Positions 1-5,536 of a stretch of DNA of 5,536 nt are shown one piece after another. This stretch comes from an uncultured Verrucomicrobia subdivision 3 bacterium (GTDB lineage Bacteria; Verrucomicrobiota; Verrucomicrobiae; Limisphaerales; CAMLLE01). Each line of letters begins with the position of its first letter. Position 1 is the first letter of the stretch. Location of the stretch: contig CAMLLE010000247.1 of assembly GCA_946480555.1 (NCBI GenBank), forward strand, positions 1 through 5,536, given 5' to 3'. Both the position numbers and the translations under genes were made by a program. The notes below the pieces were generated by a model. It did no database searches. It had not been told where the DNA came from and saw nothing but the letters and a program-made list of their open reading frames with translations.

Positions 1-601
1 AACGATGCGCGTCCAGCAGTCCGGCGATGATCTTGTGAATCGTGTAATACGGAACGACCACGCCGCCGCCATCGCCCGGTTTGCCCTCAAGCCGATCGAA
101 TGCTCCCGACGGGAACGCCGCGAGATAGCCATCCTGATTCAACGCATCCTGGCATTTCGCCAGTTCCGCAACCATGTAGTCCGCCTTTTCGCGAAACGAG
201 CTGTCGCCCGTCGCCGCCGCCATTCGCGCCGCGGCAGAAAGATAATGCCCGGCCATGTGGCCGCGGATGAATCCGCTGTCCCATCCGTCGCAACCCTCCT
301 TCACCCCGTCGGGCTGCGGCAATCTCGCGAGCGCGCGATAGTGGAACAGCAACTGGTCGCAATTGAGCGCTGCGACATAGCCACGGCGATGCAGTTCCTG
401 ACGCTCGTGGAATGGGCTGCCGGGCAAGAGCCGCACGTGGGTTGCCTCCGCCTCCTTCACGGCTCCAAAGGCCGCCAACTGAAGGAACCAAAGCAGGCAA
501 ATCCAGGTGCAACTGCGACGCAGGAAACATGCGGTTGAAGTGAGGACGAAGCGGCAACTCCAATTCCCGCACCGAACGTCGCATTTTTTCCGAGGATCCA
601 T
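1..601 (-). CDS. DUF1680 glycoside hydrolase, GH127/GH146-like (partial, 3' end beyond window)
   Basis: Translating the minus strand from the ATG at 601 gives 200 codons open to the window edge. The sequence matches the N-terminal part of the DUF1680 (Glyco_hydro_127) alpha/alpha-barrel family, whose characterised members are mainly beta-L-arabinofuranosidases. Visible family motifs are FHERQELHRRGY (64-75), CDQLLFHYRALARL (81-94), GHMAGHYLSAAARMAAATGD (114-133), DYMVAELAKCQ (141-151), GYLAAFP (158-164) and PYYTIHKIIAGLLDAH (184-199). The catalytic glutamate and zinc-binding cysteines of this family lie further downstream and cannot be checked. Residues 31-46 form a hydrophobic stretch after RR, consistent with an export signal, but the first 30 residues are unusually Cys- and Arg-rich for a leader. 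The in-frame TAG at 614-616 limits the start, and GGGGAG lies 3 nt upstream of the ATG. The gene begins 49 bp after the GH27 stop, so the two probably share a transcript. Family assignment is firm; exact substrate (GH127 or GH146 type, L-arabinofuranose) is inference. Confidence 0.87.
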   Translation of the reverse strand, partial: MDPRKKCDVRCGNWSCRFVLTSTACFLRRSCTWICLLWFLQLAAFGAVKEAEATHVRLLPGSPFHERQELHRRGYVAALNCDQLLFHYRALARLPQPDGVKEGCDGWDSGFIRGHMAGHYLSAAARMAAATGDSSFREKADYMVAELAKCQDALNQDGYLAAFPSGAFDRLEGKPGDGGGVVVPYYTIHKIIAGLLDAHR

Positions 602-650
602 GTTCTCCCCGGCTAGGATTCCATTTCTCATTTGATTTGAGGCTCGCGGG
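602..650 (-). other. Short intergenic gap between GH27 and DUF1680 genes
   Basis: These 49 bp separate the GH27 stop (TAG, 651-653) from the next ATG. Apart from the ribosome binding site, no hairpin with a T run and no promoter-like pair is visible, which favours read-through transcription of the two hydrolase genes. Confidence 0.6.
605..610 (-). promoter_or_regulatory. Ribosome binding site of the DUF1680 gene
   Basis: GGGGAG on the minus strand lies 3 nt before the ATG at 601. The spacing is shorter than the usual 5-9 nt, but it is the only purine-rich Shine-Dalgarno-like match near this start and it supports ATG 601 over later codons. Confidence 0.45.
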
Positions 651-2465
651 CTAGCGGGAAGGTGAAACCCGATACAGGCGTGTGCCCTTGAGCGGAAGGT
701 CCGTGCTCAAACGATCGGAAAACTCACCCAAGTCTTCGCGTTTCCAGAGGTCGCGCACCTTCGCCTTTCCATTGATGCCAATGTCAGCGAACGAAACCAC
801 AATCGTGCTATTCTCCGGCACACGCTGTTCCTTCGGATCGACCAGCACCAGAAACCGAATCGACGCGGTGCCGCCCTCGACAGGCGTAATGATCCCGCGC
901 GCGGTGAAGCGGTCGTAGCCTTCCGGAAGGTCAAAGGCGATCGCGGAAACCGCGTGCGCACCAATACCCCATGCCGGCTTGTCCTTCCACATCAGCGGCG
1001 CACCAGCAGCCGAACGATCGGCCTGCACCTGGCCCCAGCCGGTCGTGGCCGAGGTCCATTTGAGATCGGTGAGCTTGAGCGTGCCTTTGGGCCCGGTCAG
1101 GGTCGGCTCAATCCAGGCGGCGTGATCGTAGAAGGCGTTGTCGCCGCCATCATCCACCACAAGAACGAGCCGCTTGGCTTCCTTGATGGACACGTCGATT
1201 CCCGTTTCCTGACCGCCCCTGCCGCGGAGCAGCGGGCTTTTGAAATCGGCCTCCGCGAAATCAAACGGCGATTCATTGTCGCCAGCGTTGAAGACGGCGA
1301 CGTAACGATCCGCACTGTTCGGCACATCGGCGGCCCATACAACCATATCGCCCTGGCGGGACAGTTGCCGATTGTTTGCGCTCTTCTGGTTGACCGCAAT
1401 CACCTCCGGGTTCGTAAGCAGCTCGCGTGTGAAATCATCCAGCTTCGTCATGTCGCCGCCGAAGATCAGAGGTGAGCGCGCAATGCACCACAGCGTCATG
1501 CAAAGAATTTGCTCGTCCTTGGTGAATCGCGTCGGACGATTGAACTCCACAATGCCGAATGGAAGCATGTCCGCGTCAGGCCACGCGCCGTTCGTGCGGA
1601 AAGGCGTCCACCGGTCGAGACGGCCGAACATCTCCTTGAGCGGCTCCCAGCGATCCCAGAAATCGTCCGAGATCCGCCACATGTTTGCGTGATTCATCAC
1701 ATGCTCGCCGCGTCCGACCGGCGTGTCTCCGGGCGAAAGGCTGAGAACGATGGGCCGGCCGCATTGGTCGATCGCTTTGCGGAGCGCTTCGATTTCGGCC
1801 ATCTGCACGCGATTGTAAGGACGCGAGATGTCATCGCACTTGATGAAGTCCACGCCCCACGAAGCGTAGAGCTGGATGAGCGAATCGTAGTATTCCTGCG
1901 CGCCGGGTTTGCTCATGTCCACGCCGTACATGTCAGGGTTCCACGAGCACGTGCTGTTGGTATTGGCGATGTCCCGCGCCCGCGCGGTGGTTCCAAGCAG
2001 CGGCGTGTTGTCACGCACCGCCTGACGCGAAATGCCGCGCATGATATGGATGCCGAAACGCAGACCCTTGGAATGGACGTAATCGGCGAGCGGTTTGAAT
2101 CCGGCGCCGTTCGCCGACGACGGAAACTTCTTCACGGCCGGAATCAGCCGGCTGTATTCATCCATCTCCAGCGGCGCGCCCCGCCTGTAAACATGACCGC
2201 GCGAATCCGGCTCATACCATTGAATGTCCACCGTGAAAACATCGTAGCCCGCTGGCTTCAGATGCTTCGCCATCGCATCGGCCTGTTCGCGCGCCTGCTG
2301 CTCGGTGACGGTGGTACCGAAGATGTCCCAGCTGTTCCAGCCCATGGGCGGTGTTGGCGCGAACTTCCAATAGTCTGGTACGAACGATTGTTCCGCGGCA
2401 GAAAGTGAACCCGCCGTAAACATCGCGGAGCTGAAGACCGCGAGCCAGAATCGATTCTTTGTCAT
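651..2465 (-). CDS. Secreted GH27 glycoside hydrolase (alpha-galactosidase family) with NPCBM domain
   Basis: A complete 604-residue protein. Residues 1-24 form a signal peptide (KNR n-region, hydrophobic core, likely cleavage near LSAA/E), so it acts in the periplasm or outside the cell. Residues about 35-355 are the GH27 (beta/alpha)8 barrel: MGWNSW (41-46), VDIQW (79-83), WGVDFIKCDD (203-212), WRISDD (263-268) and DADML (297-301). By comparison with human alpha-galactosidase A, D211 is the nucleophile (in the K-x-D motif, K209), D268 the acid/base, R264 the sugar-binding arginine and D299-M300 match D266-M267. An NPCBM domain (about 440-545) precedes the last beta strands, which include VRDLW (570-574) and end in LYRVSPSR. 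GH27 enzymes are retaining; the family includes alpha-galactosidases, alpha-N-acetylgalactosaminidases and beta-L-arabinopyranosidases. The canonical DDxW sugar-contact motif reads D-I-Q-W here, so the exact substrate is open. The start ATG has only a weak purine stretch (GAGAAA) upstream. It is probably co-transcribed with the DUF1680 gene downstream. Confidence 0.95.
   Translation of the reverse strand: MTKNRFWLAVFSSAMFTAGSLSAAEQSFVPDYWKFAPTPPMGWNSWDIFGTTVTEQQAREQADAMAKHLKPAGYDVFTVDIQWYEPDSRGHVYRRGAPLEMDEYSRLIPAVKKFPSSANGAGFKPLADYVHSKGLRFGIHIMRGISRQAVRDNTPLLGTTARARDIANTNSTCSWNPDMYGVDMSKPGAQEYYDSLIQLYASWGVDFIKCDDISRPYNRVQMAEIEALRKAIDQCGRPIVLSLSPGDTPVGRGEHVMNHANMWRISDDFWDRWEPLKEMFGRLDRWTPFRTNGAWPDADMLPFGIVEFNRPTRFTKDEQILCMTLWCIARSPLIFGGDMTKLDDFTRELLTNPEVIAVNQKSANNRQLSRQGDMVVWAADVPNSADRYVAVFNAGDNESPFDFAEADFKSPLLRGRGGQETGIDVSIKEAKRLVLVVDDGGDNAFYDHAAWIEPTLTGPKGTLKLTDLKWTSATTGWGQVQADRSAAGAPLMWKDKPAWGIGAHAVSAIAFDLPEGYDRFTARGIITPVEGGTASIRFLVLVDPKEQRVPENSTIVVSFADIGINGKAKVRDLWKREDLGEFSDRLSTDLPLKGTRLYRVSPSR
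831..1148 (-). other. NPCBM-type carbohydrate-binding domain within the GH27 enzyme
   Basis: Residues about 440-545 show the NPCBM pattern: DHAAWIEP (447-454), LTDLKWTSATTGWGQV (465-480), GIGAHAVSAIAFDLP (500-514) and YDRFTARGI (517-525). NPCBM domains are beta-sandwich carbohydrate-binding modules often attached to GH27 and related enzymes. The flanking segments 370-405 (VVWAADVP, YVAVFNAGD) and 553-604 (STIVVSFADIGI, VRDLW) look like the two halves of the GH27 C-terminal beta domain. The module therefore appears to sit inside that domain rather than after it. Confidence 0.8.
2394..2465 (-). other. Signal peptide of the GH27 enzyme
   Basis: The first 24 residues start MTKNR, followed by a hydrophobic run (FWLAVFSSAMF) and a small-residue c-region ending SLSAA before EQSF. 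Cleavage after A23 or A24 would fit signal peptidase I. No cysteine lies at the cleavage region, so a lipoprotein is unlikely. Confidence 0.85.
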
Positions 2466-2490
2466 AATGTTTCTCGAAGCGATGTTGTGA

Positions 2491-2505
2491 TCGACCGTTC
2501 GTCGA
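2491..2505. repeat. Short inverted repeat just upstream of GH27 start
   Basis: TCGAC and GTCGA flank a 5-base spacer, a perfect 5-bp dyad 26 bp before the GH27 ATG. It could be a leader hairpin or half of an operator. Dyads of this length are common by chance in G+C-rich DNA. Confidence 0.3.
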
Positions 2506-2603
2506 ATGCCGCACTCTCGGTGAATGGGCAGATAACCGCGGCCCAGCCCCGGCAGAAGAACTCAGATCAGCCCCTCAAAGCAACTCTCGTATGCATGTGC
2601 CAT

Positions 2604-2620
2604 TCGGCCTATGCCGCCGA
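2604..2620. repeat. Short inverted repeat downstream of the modular protein gene
   Basis: TCGGC and GCCGA flank a 7-base loop, giving a 5-bp G+C-rich stem about 70 bp after the stop codon at 2692. There is no T run after the stem, so it is at best a weak candidate for a transcript 3' end. Confidence 0.25.
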
Positions 2621-2691
2621 GGGTCCATGCAATCGATCCGACTCGACTTGCGGCTCCGTCCGGTTGCTCTGCGGTTCAATCAAATTCCCGG

Positions 2692-5536
2692 TCACGGTGC
2701 CAGCCGGACTCGATAGAAGCCTTTCGCATCGTTGGTGAATACTGGCACGGACCCATTGAACGGCGGAGTTGGCGCGACGTTTGTATTCAGCGGAATCCAG
2801 CTGGCCGTGGATAGCGCGGGCCTGCCTTCTATCACGTAATCGGGGCCAGCATCGCCGGCGACTTGGAAGTGGAAGCTGCCGTTGCTGATCGACCGCGCAG
2901 TCAACACCGGCGTCATCGGCGCCAGCACAGTTACCGAGAACGCCTGCGTGGATGCCATGCTTGGCGTGCCGCTATCCGAAATGCGAACGAACACCGTGTT
3001 CGTGGTGCCCGCCAGCGCCACCGGCGGACGCCAGCTGAGCCAGCCGTTTCCGGAATCGATCGTCATGCCCGCCGGCGGATTCAACAACTGAAATGCCAGG
3101 GTTTGCGCCGGCAGATCTGAATCCGAAGCGCTGTTGGTAACGTTCAACGTCCGTCCCGCCAGCAAAGACGCGTTTGACAGGGGCGCAAGCTGCGGCGCCT
3201 GGTTCACTTCATTGACCGTGACGGAGATCGTTTCCGCTGCGTTCAACGATGGCGTGCCGTTATCGGAAACAACGATTGTGACGGAGTAAACTCCCGCTCC
3301 CTGCGCTTCGGTTGGGTTCCAGGTGAAGACGCCTGTGTTTGGATGAATGGCAGCGCCTGCGGGAGCACCTTCGTCGAGGCTGAACAACAGTGTGTTGGCC
3401 GGTTGATCGCCGTCGGAGGCCGAAGCGGTAAACGTGAGTGCTGTGAGTTCATCCGCGCTGCGGTCGCCGATCGCGAAGAGCACAGGCGCGGCGTTCACTT
3501 CATTCACGGTGACGCTGATTGTTTCTGCGTCACTAAGGTTCGTCGTCCCATTGTCAGTGACGCGAATAGTGATCGCGTGGACGCCCGGGCCTTGAACTTC
3601 GGAAGGCGTCCAGGTGAAGACGCCGCTCTCCGGATTGATGGCCGCGCCAGCGGGCGCGCCGGAGTCGAGGCTGTAGGTAAGCATCTGGCCCGAATTTGGG
3701 TCGGTGGCCGTGGCGGTGAAGGTGAGGAGCGAATGTTCGTTCACCGTTCGATTGCCGATGTTGCCCAGAACCGGCGGATTGTTCTGCTGGCCGGGTATGA
3801 AGTTTGCCGCGCCGGGTGTCGGCGTGGACATGAAGTATCGGTTTGGCCCGCTGTCCGGGAAACGGCCCTCGCTGATGTTGTTGGTCTGTTGGCCGAACGT
3901 GACGGCCGCGACCTCGACACCGTTTGGCGTGTAGAGCCCAATCTCTTCGCCGCCCAGGCCCAGATTGAAGTCCGCGTGCATATCCGATCCCTGCCCGTTC
4001 TGTTCGATGTCACCATCGGCCCAGACGAGAAGGAACTGCCCGGCACCAATCGAGAAGCCCGGCGGAATGGTCCATTTCGCGGGCTCGCTCAAATCGTCCG
4101 TGAGCGTGAAGCCCGACAGGTCCACTTCATCGCTGCCGTGGTTGTGCAGTTCAAACCAGTCGCTGAACTTGCCGTCGAGCGGATCGGTGATCGTCGATGA
4201 ATTTCCTGCCATCCATTCGTTGATCGAGACCGTGACTTCGGGATGGCCGTTGGTATTCGCGGCGCCGGGTGTCGGGATGTAAAACCGCGTGCGTCGCGCG
4301 GCGGTGCCATCCGGATACGCGCCATAGGAACGATCGGCAACTGGCAGGCTGTAATTCAGATAATCGACAACCGAGGTTCGGTTGTTGAACACCTGCACCA
4401 ATGCCACTGAACCGGTGGGTGAATTGAGCGCGAAACCGGCGTGCAATTCGCCCGGCGTGTTTTGTCCAAGTTGCCCATCCATCCAGACCAGCTTGAACCC
4501 GCCGGCGTTGACGGTGTGGCCAGCCGGGATCGCCCAGCGGGTCAGATTCGTGTAGCTGTCGGTGAGATAAACGTTCGTGAGGCCGATTGCCGCGGCGCTG
4601 GAATTGTGAATTTCCAGCCACGGATCGCGCTGGCCAAAACTGTCCTGAGGTCCCGTGGTATTCTGAGTTTGCACTTCATTTAGCCAGAGCCGCGGGATCA
4701 GCGGCAGCGCGGTCGCGATGGAATTCGGCGCGTCAGGCGTGGCCATCTCCGGCGGGCTGGTGATGGCTTCGAGAGTCATGCCAAACACCACGTCGCTGCT
4801 GCCAGCGCTCACCTGGTGAACTTCCACCGCGATGACATTTGTCCCCTGCACGAGCGACGCGGCCGGAATCGTAAACGGCCCTTCGTATTCGGCCTCGCCC
4901 ACGGTCCGGTCGGCAAAGGTGGAATAGCTGATGTTGCCGTCCGGCATTCCCAATGAGAAGACGTTCGTCCCGTTCAAGTAAACCACGGCGCCATCGTCAA
5001 TGATGAACCGCGCTCTCAATGTCGTGGAAGCCGGGTTGCCTGTGAAGTTGAACGCTTTCCTGAAGTAATAAGTTCGGCGGCCAATGGTGAGCGCCGTATT
5101 TTTAGGCGCCGGCAGCGCGTCAGTTTCCACATACAACAACGCGGCGCCCGACGGCCAGCCTCCATCGTTGTAGTTGGTCTGCCGCCACGACACCCCCAGG
5201 TCGCTGCCGGACTGATTGTATTTCCACACGTCCGTGATGGTGATCAACGTATTGGTTTGGAAAACTCCACCCGCGGACACCGCTCCCCAGTTCCCAACAC
5301 GGTTGTTGTCTTGCGCGCCATCGATCAATTGCAGCGACGCACCGAAACCGTCGGCCGCCGCCGGCCATGGTGCATCGTCATCATAGGTGACCTCGTCAAT
5401 GACCGTTTCCTCCTGCGGCGTGTTACCGGGGCGGATCAGCTGAATCGTTTCGCCCCCATTGTCGAAACTGCCGTTGAACACGCCGGCCACCGAAACGGAA
5501 TTGCCATAGAAATGCCAGAACGCGTCGGAGTTTTTC
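2692..5536 (-). CDS. Large extracellular modular protein: lamin-tail, jelly-roll and Ig-like domains (partial, 5' end beyond window)
   Basis: The frame is open from the window edge to TGA at 2692-2694, giving 947 visible residues. A GTG at 5488-5490 is internal: the codons before it (KNSDAFWHFYGNSVS) continue the same lamin-tail domain. Modules in order, by visible-fragment residue: end of lamin-tail domain 1 (1-87; DNGGETIQL, VIDEVTYDDDAPWP, RVGNW), galactose-binding-like jelly roll (about 97-258; YFRKAFNF, FIIDDGAVVYLNGT, GTNVIAVEVHQ), lamin-tail 2 (283-427), lamin-tail 3 (434-578), three He_PIG/cadherin-like Ig repeats (586-681, 682-778, 779-873) and a C-terminal module (874-947) ending FYRVRLAP. 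There is no cysteine in the visible part and only eight lysines, typical of an acidic secreted protein. No enzyme active site is visible. Related bacterial lamin-tail proteins often carry CotH kinase or other domains N-terminally, so the missing part may hold the main activity. A role in adhesion or polysaccharide or surface binding is inference. Confidence 0.9.
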   Translation of the reverse strand, partial: KNSDAFWHFYGNSVSVAGVFNGSFDNGGETIQLIRPGNTPQEETVIDEVTYDDDAPWPAAADGFGASLQLIDGAQDNNRVGNWGAVSAGGVFQTNTLITITDVWKYNQSGSDLGVSWRQTNYNDGGWPSGAALLYVETDALPAPKNTALTIGRRTYYFRKAFNFTGNPASTTLRARFIIDDGAVVYLNGTNVFSLGMPDGNISYSTFADRTVGEAEYEGPFTIPAASLVQGTNVIAVEVHQVSAGSSDVVFGMTLEAITSPPEMATPDAPNSIATALPLIPRLWLNEVQTQNTTGPQDSFGQRDPWLEIHNSSAAAIGLTNVYLTDSYTNLTRWAIPAGHTVNAGGFKLVWMDGQLGQNTPGELHAGFALNSPTGSVALVQVFNNRTSVVDYLNYSLPVADRSYGAYPDGTAARRTRFYIPTPGAANTNGHPEVTVSINEWMAGNSSTITDPLDGKFSDWFELHNHGSDEVDLSGFTLTDDLSEPAKWTIPPGFSIGAGQFLLVWADGDIEQNGQGSDMHADFNLGLGGEEIGLYTPNGVEVAAVTFGQQTNNISEGRFPDSGPNRYFMSTPTPGAANFIPGQQNNPPVLGNIGNRTVNEHSLLTFTATATDPNSGQMLTYSLDSGAPAGAAINPESGVFTWTPSEVQGPGVHAITIRVTDNGTTNLSDAETISVTVNEVNAAPVLFAIGDRSADELTALTFTASASDGDQPANTLLFSLDEGAPAGAAIHPNTGVFTWNPTEAQGAGVYSVTIVVSDNGTPSLNAAETISVTVNEVNQAPQLAPLSNASLLAGRTLNVTNSASDSDLPAQTLAFQLLNPPAGMTIDSGNGWLSWRPPVALAGTTNTVFVRISDSGTPSMASTQAFSVTVLAPMTPVLTARSISNGSFHFQVAGDAGPDYVIEGRPALSTASWIPLNTNVAPTPPFNGSVPVFTNDAKGFYRVRLAP
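2695..2916 (-). other. C-terminal module ending FYRVRLAP
   Basis: About 74 residues after the last Ig repeat, with the pattern GSFHFQVAGDAGPDYVIEG, then SWIPLNT, then VFTNDAKGFYRVRLAP. From memory, many large secreted proteins of Verrucomicrobiota end in a similar short beta-rich unit closing in FYRV. It is neither a PEP-CTERM nor an LPXTG signal: there is no terminal membrane helix and no basic tail. It could be a sorting or capping domain; the function is unknown to me. Confidence 0.5.
2917..3780 (-). repeat. Three tandem Ig-like (He_PIG/cadherin-like) repeats
   Basis: Units of 96, 97 and 95 residues lie at 3493-3780, 3202-3492 and 2917-3201. The first two are about 60% identical in protein by my alignment (58 of 97) and share GAPAGAAI, GVFTW and AETISVTVNEVN. 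Nucleotide identity is also visible, for example CCAGGTGAAGACGCC (plus strand) at 3319-3333 and 3610-3624, exactly 291 bp (97 codons) apart. The third unit has diverged and lacks the NEVN ending. Such repeats act as spacers or adhesive modules in surface proteins. Confidence 0.85.
3802..4689 (-). repeat. Two tandem lamin-tail domains
   Basis: Lamin-tail units lie at about 4255-4689 and 3802-4236, each near 145 residues. They share the order NE, a W-x-E-(I/L)-HN motif (WLEIHN and WFELHN), L-T-D, W-x-IP (WAIPAG and WTIPPG), LVW-x-DG, HA-x-F and a closing PTPGAAN. A 14-base identity encoding part of PGAAN is seen at 3809-3822 and 4262-4275. Bacterial lamin-tail domains are Ig-fold modules of secreted proteins, often beside enzymes acting on nucleic acids or surfaces. 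Their binding partner here cannot be read from the sequence. Confidence 0.85.
4762..5247 (-). other. Galactose-binding-like jelly-roll domain between lamin-tail domains
   Basis: About 160 residues, from ITDVWKYNQSG through WRQTNYNDGGWPSG, RRTYYFRKAFNF and FIIDDGAVVYLNGT to GTNVIAVEVHQ and VVFGMTLEAI. The pattern of a tryptophan-rich first half, a 'DDGAVVYLNG' hairpin and an 'N-V-I-A-V-E-V-H' final strand is that of beta-sandwich domains placed in many bacterial secreted proteins. A carbohydrate ligand is plausible but not shown. Confidence 0.65.

Larger units (their letters stand above)
2466..2691 (-). other. Intergenic region upstream of the GH27 gene
   Basis: This 226-bp stretch lies between the stop of the large modular protein and the GH27 start. 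No coding sequence with family-like composition is visible on either strand. It holds two short perfect inverted repeats (2491-2505 and 2604-2620). I see no hairpin followed by a T run and no convincing -35/-10 pair, although the size of the gap suggests that the promoter of the hydrolase genes lies here. Confidence 0.5.

Noticed and set aside
5..538. Plus-strand open frame of 177 codons at the window start
   Set aside because: It is antisense to the DUF1680 gene and has no recognisable domain.
87..584. Minus-strand open frame of 165 codons overlapping the DUF1680 gene
   Set aside because: It is in another frame of the same strand. The frame from ATG 601 carries conserved DUF1680 motifs, while this one is Arg/Gly-rich without a family match.
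1509..2408. Long plus-strand open frame (299 codons) opposite the GH27 gene
   Set aside because: It is antisense to a gene with clear GH27 catalytic motifs. Its translation is rich in Arg, His and Val with no recognisable domain, as expected from the reverse of G+C-rich coding DNA.
2604..2620. Rho-independent terminator for the modular protein gene
   Set aside because: The stem is only 5 bp and no T run follows on the minus strand.
2487..2738. Small plus-strand gene in the gap between the modular protein and GH27
   Set aside because: The 83-codon frame runs into the end of the modular protein gene on the opposite strand, has no clear ribosome binding site and resembles no known small protein.
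3343..4200. Plus-strand open frame (285 codons) opposite the modular protein
   Set aside because: The opposite strand encodes well-formed lamin-tail and Ig-like repeats. The antisense product has no motif and repeats only because the sense domains repeat.
5488..5490. GTG as the start codon of the large modular protein
   Set aside because: The frame stays open upstream to the window edge, and the preceding residues (FWHFYGNSVS) continue the lamin-tail pattern, so this is an internal valine.
1..5536. CRISPR array, tRNA, rRNA, insertion sequence or phage-type system
   Set aside because: No short regularly spaced direct repeats, no RNA gene signatures, and no transposase or terminal inverted repeats were seen. 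The only repeats are protein-domain repeats within one gene.

Overview
The window looks like a piece of a Verrucomicrobiota genome, probably of the Pedosphaera/Limisphaerales type. This rests on three things seen here: moderately high G+C by eye, secreted polysaccharide-degrading enzymes, and a very large cysteine-free extracellular protein of lamin-tail and immunoglobulin-like modules ending in FYRVRLAP. The taxonomic call is inference from gene style; there is no marker gene in the window.

All three genes lie on the minus strand, so transcription runs from high to low coordinates. (1) 5536 to 2692 is the 3' 947 codons of a giant modular surface or secreted protein whose N-terminus lies outside the window. 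(2) 2691 to 2466 is a 226-bp non-coding gap with two short inverted repeats and no convincing terminator or promoter. (3) 2465 to 651 is a complete GH27 glycoside hydrolase (alpha-galactosidase family) with a signal peptide and an NPCBM domain that appears to be inserted inside the C-terminal beta domain. (4) 650 to 602 is a 49-bp gap with a ribosome binding site. (5) 601 to 1 is the first 200 codons of a DUF1680 glycoside hydrolase (GH127/GH146-like, beta-L-arabinofuranosidase superfamily), cut by the window edge. It has no stop codon inside the window and is easy to miss, because spurious ORFs in other frames cover it.

The two hydrolases are closely spaced and probably co-transcribed. Both carry N-terminal export signals (the second one atypical). 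Together they suggest removal of terminal galactose or L-arabinose residues from plant-type polysaccharides such as pectin side chains or arabinogalactan. The modular protein upstream could bind carbohydrate or surfaces, but nothing ties it firmly to the same pathway. I do not see a clearly novel system. The points most worth a second look are the nested domain layout and altered sugar-contact motif of the GH27 enzyme, the module order of the large protein, and the uncertain start of the DUF1680 gene.
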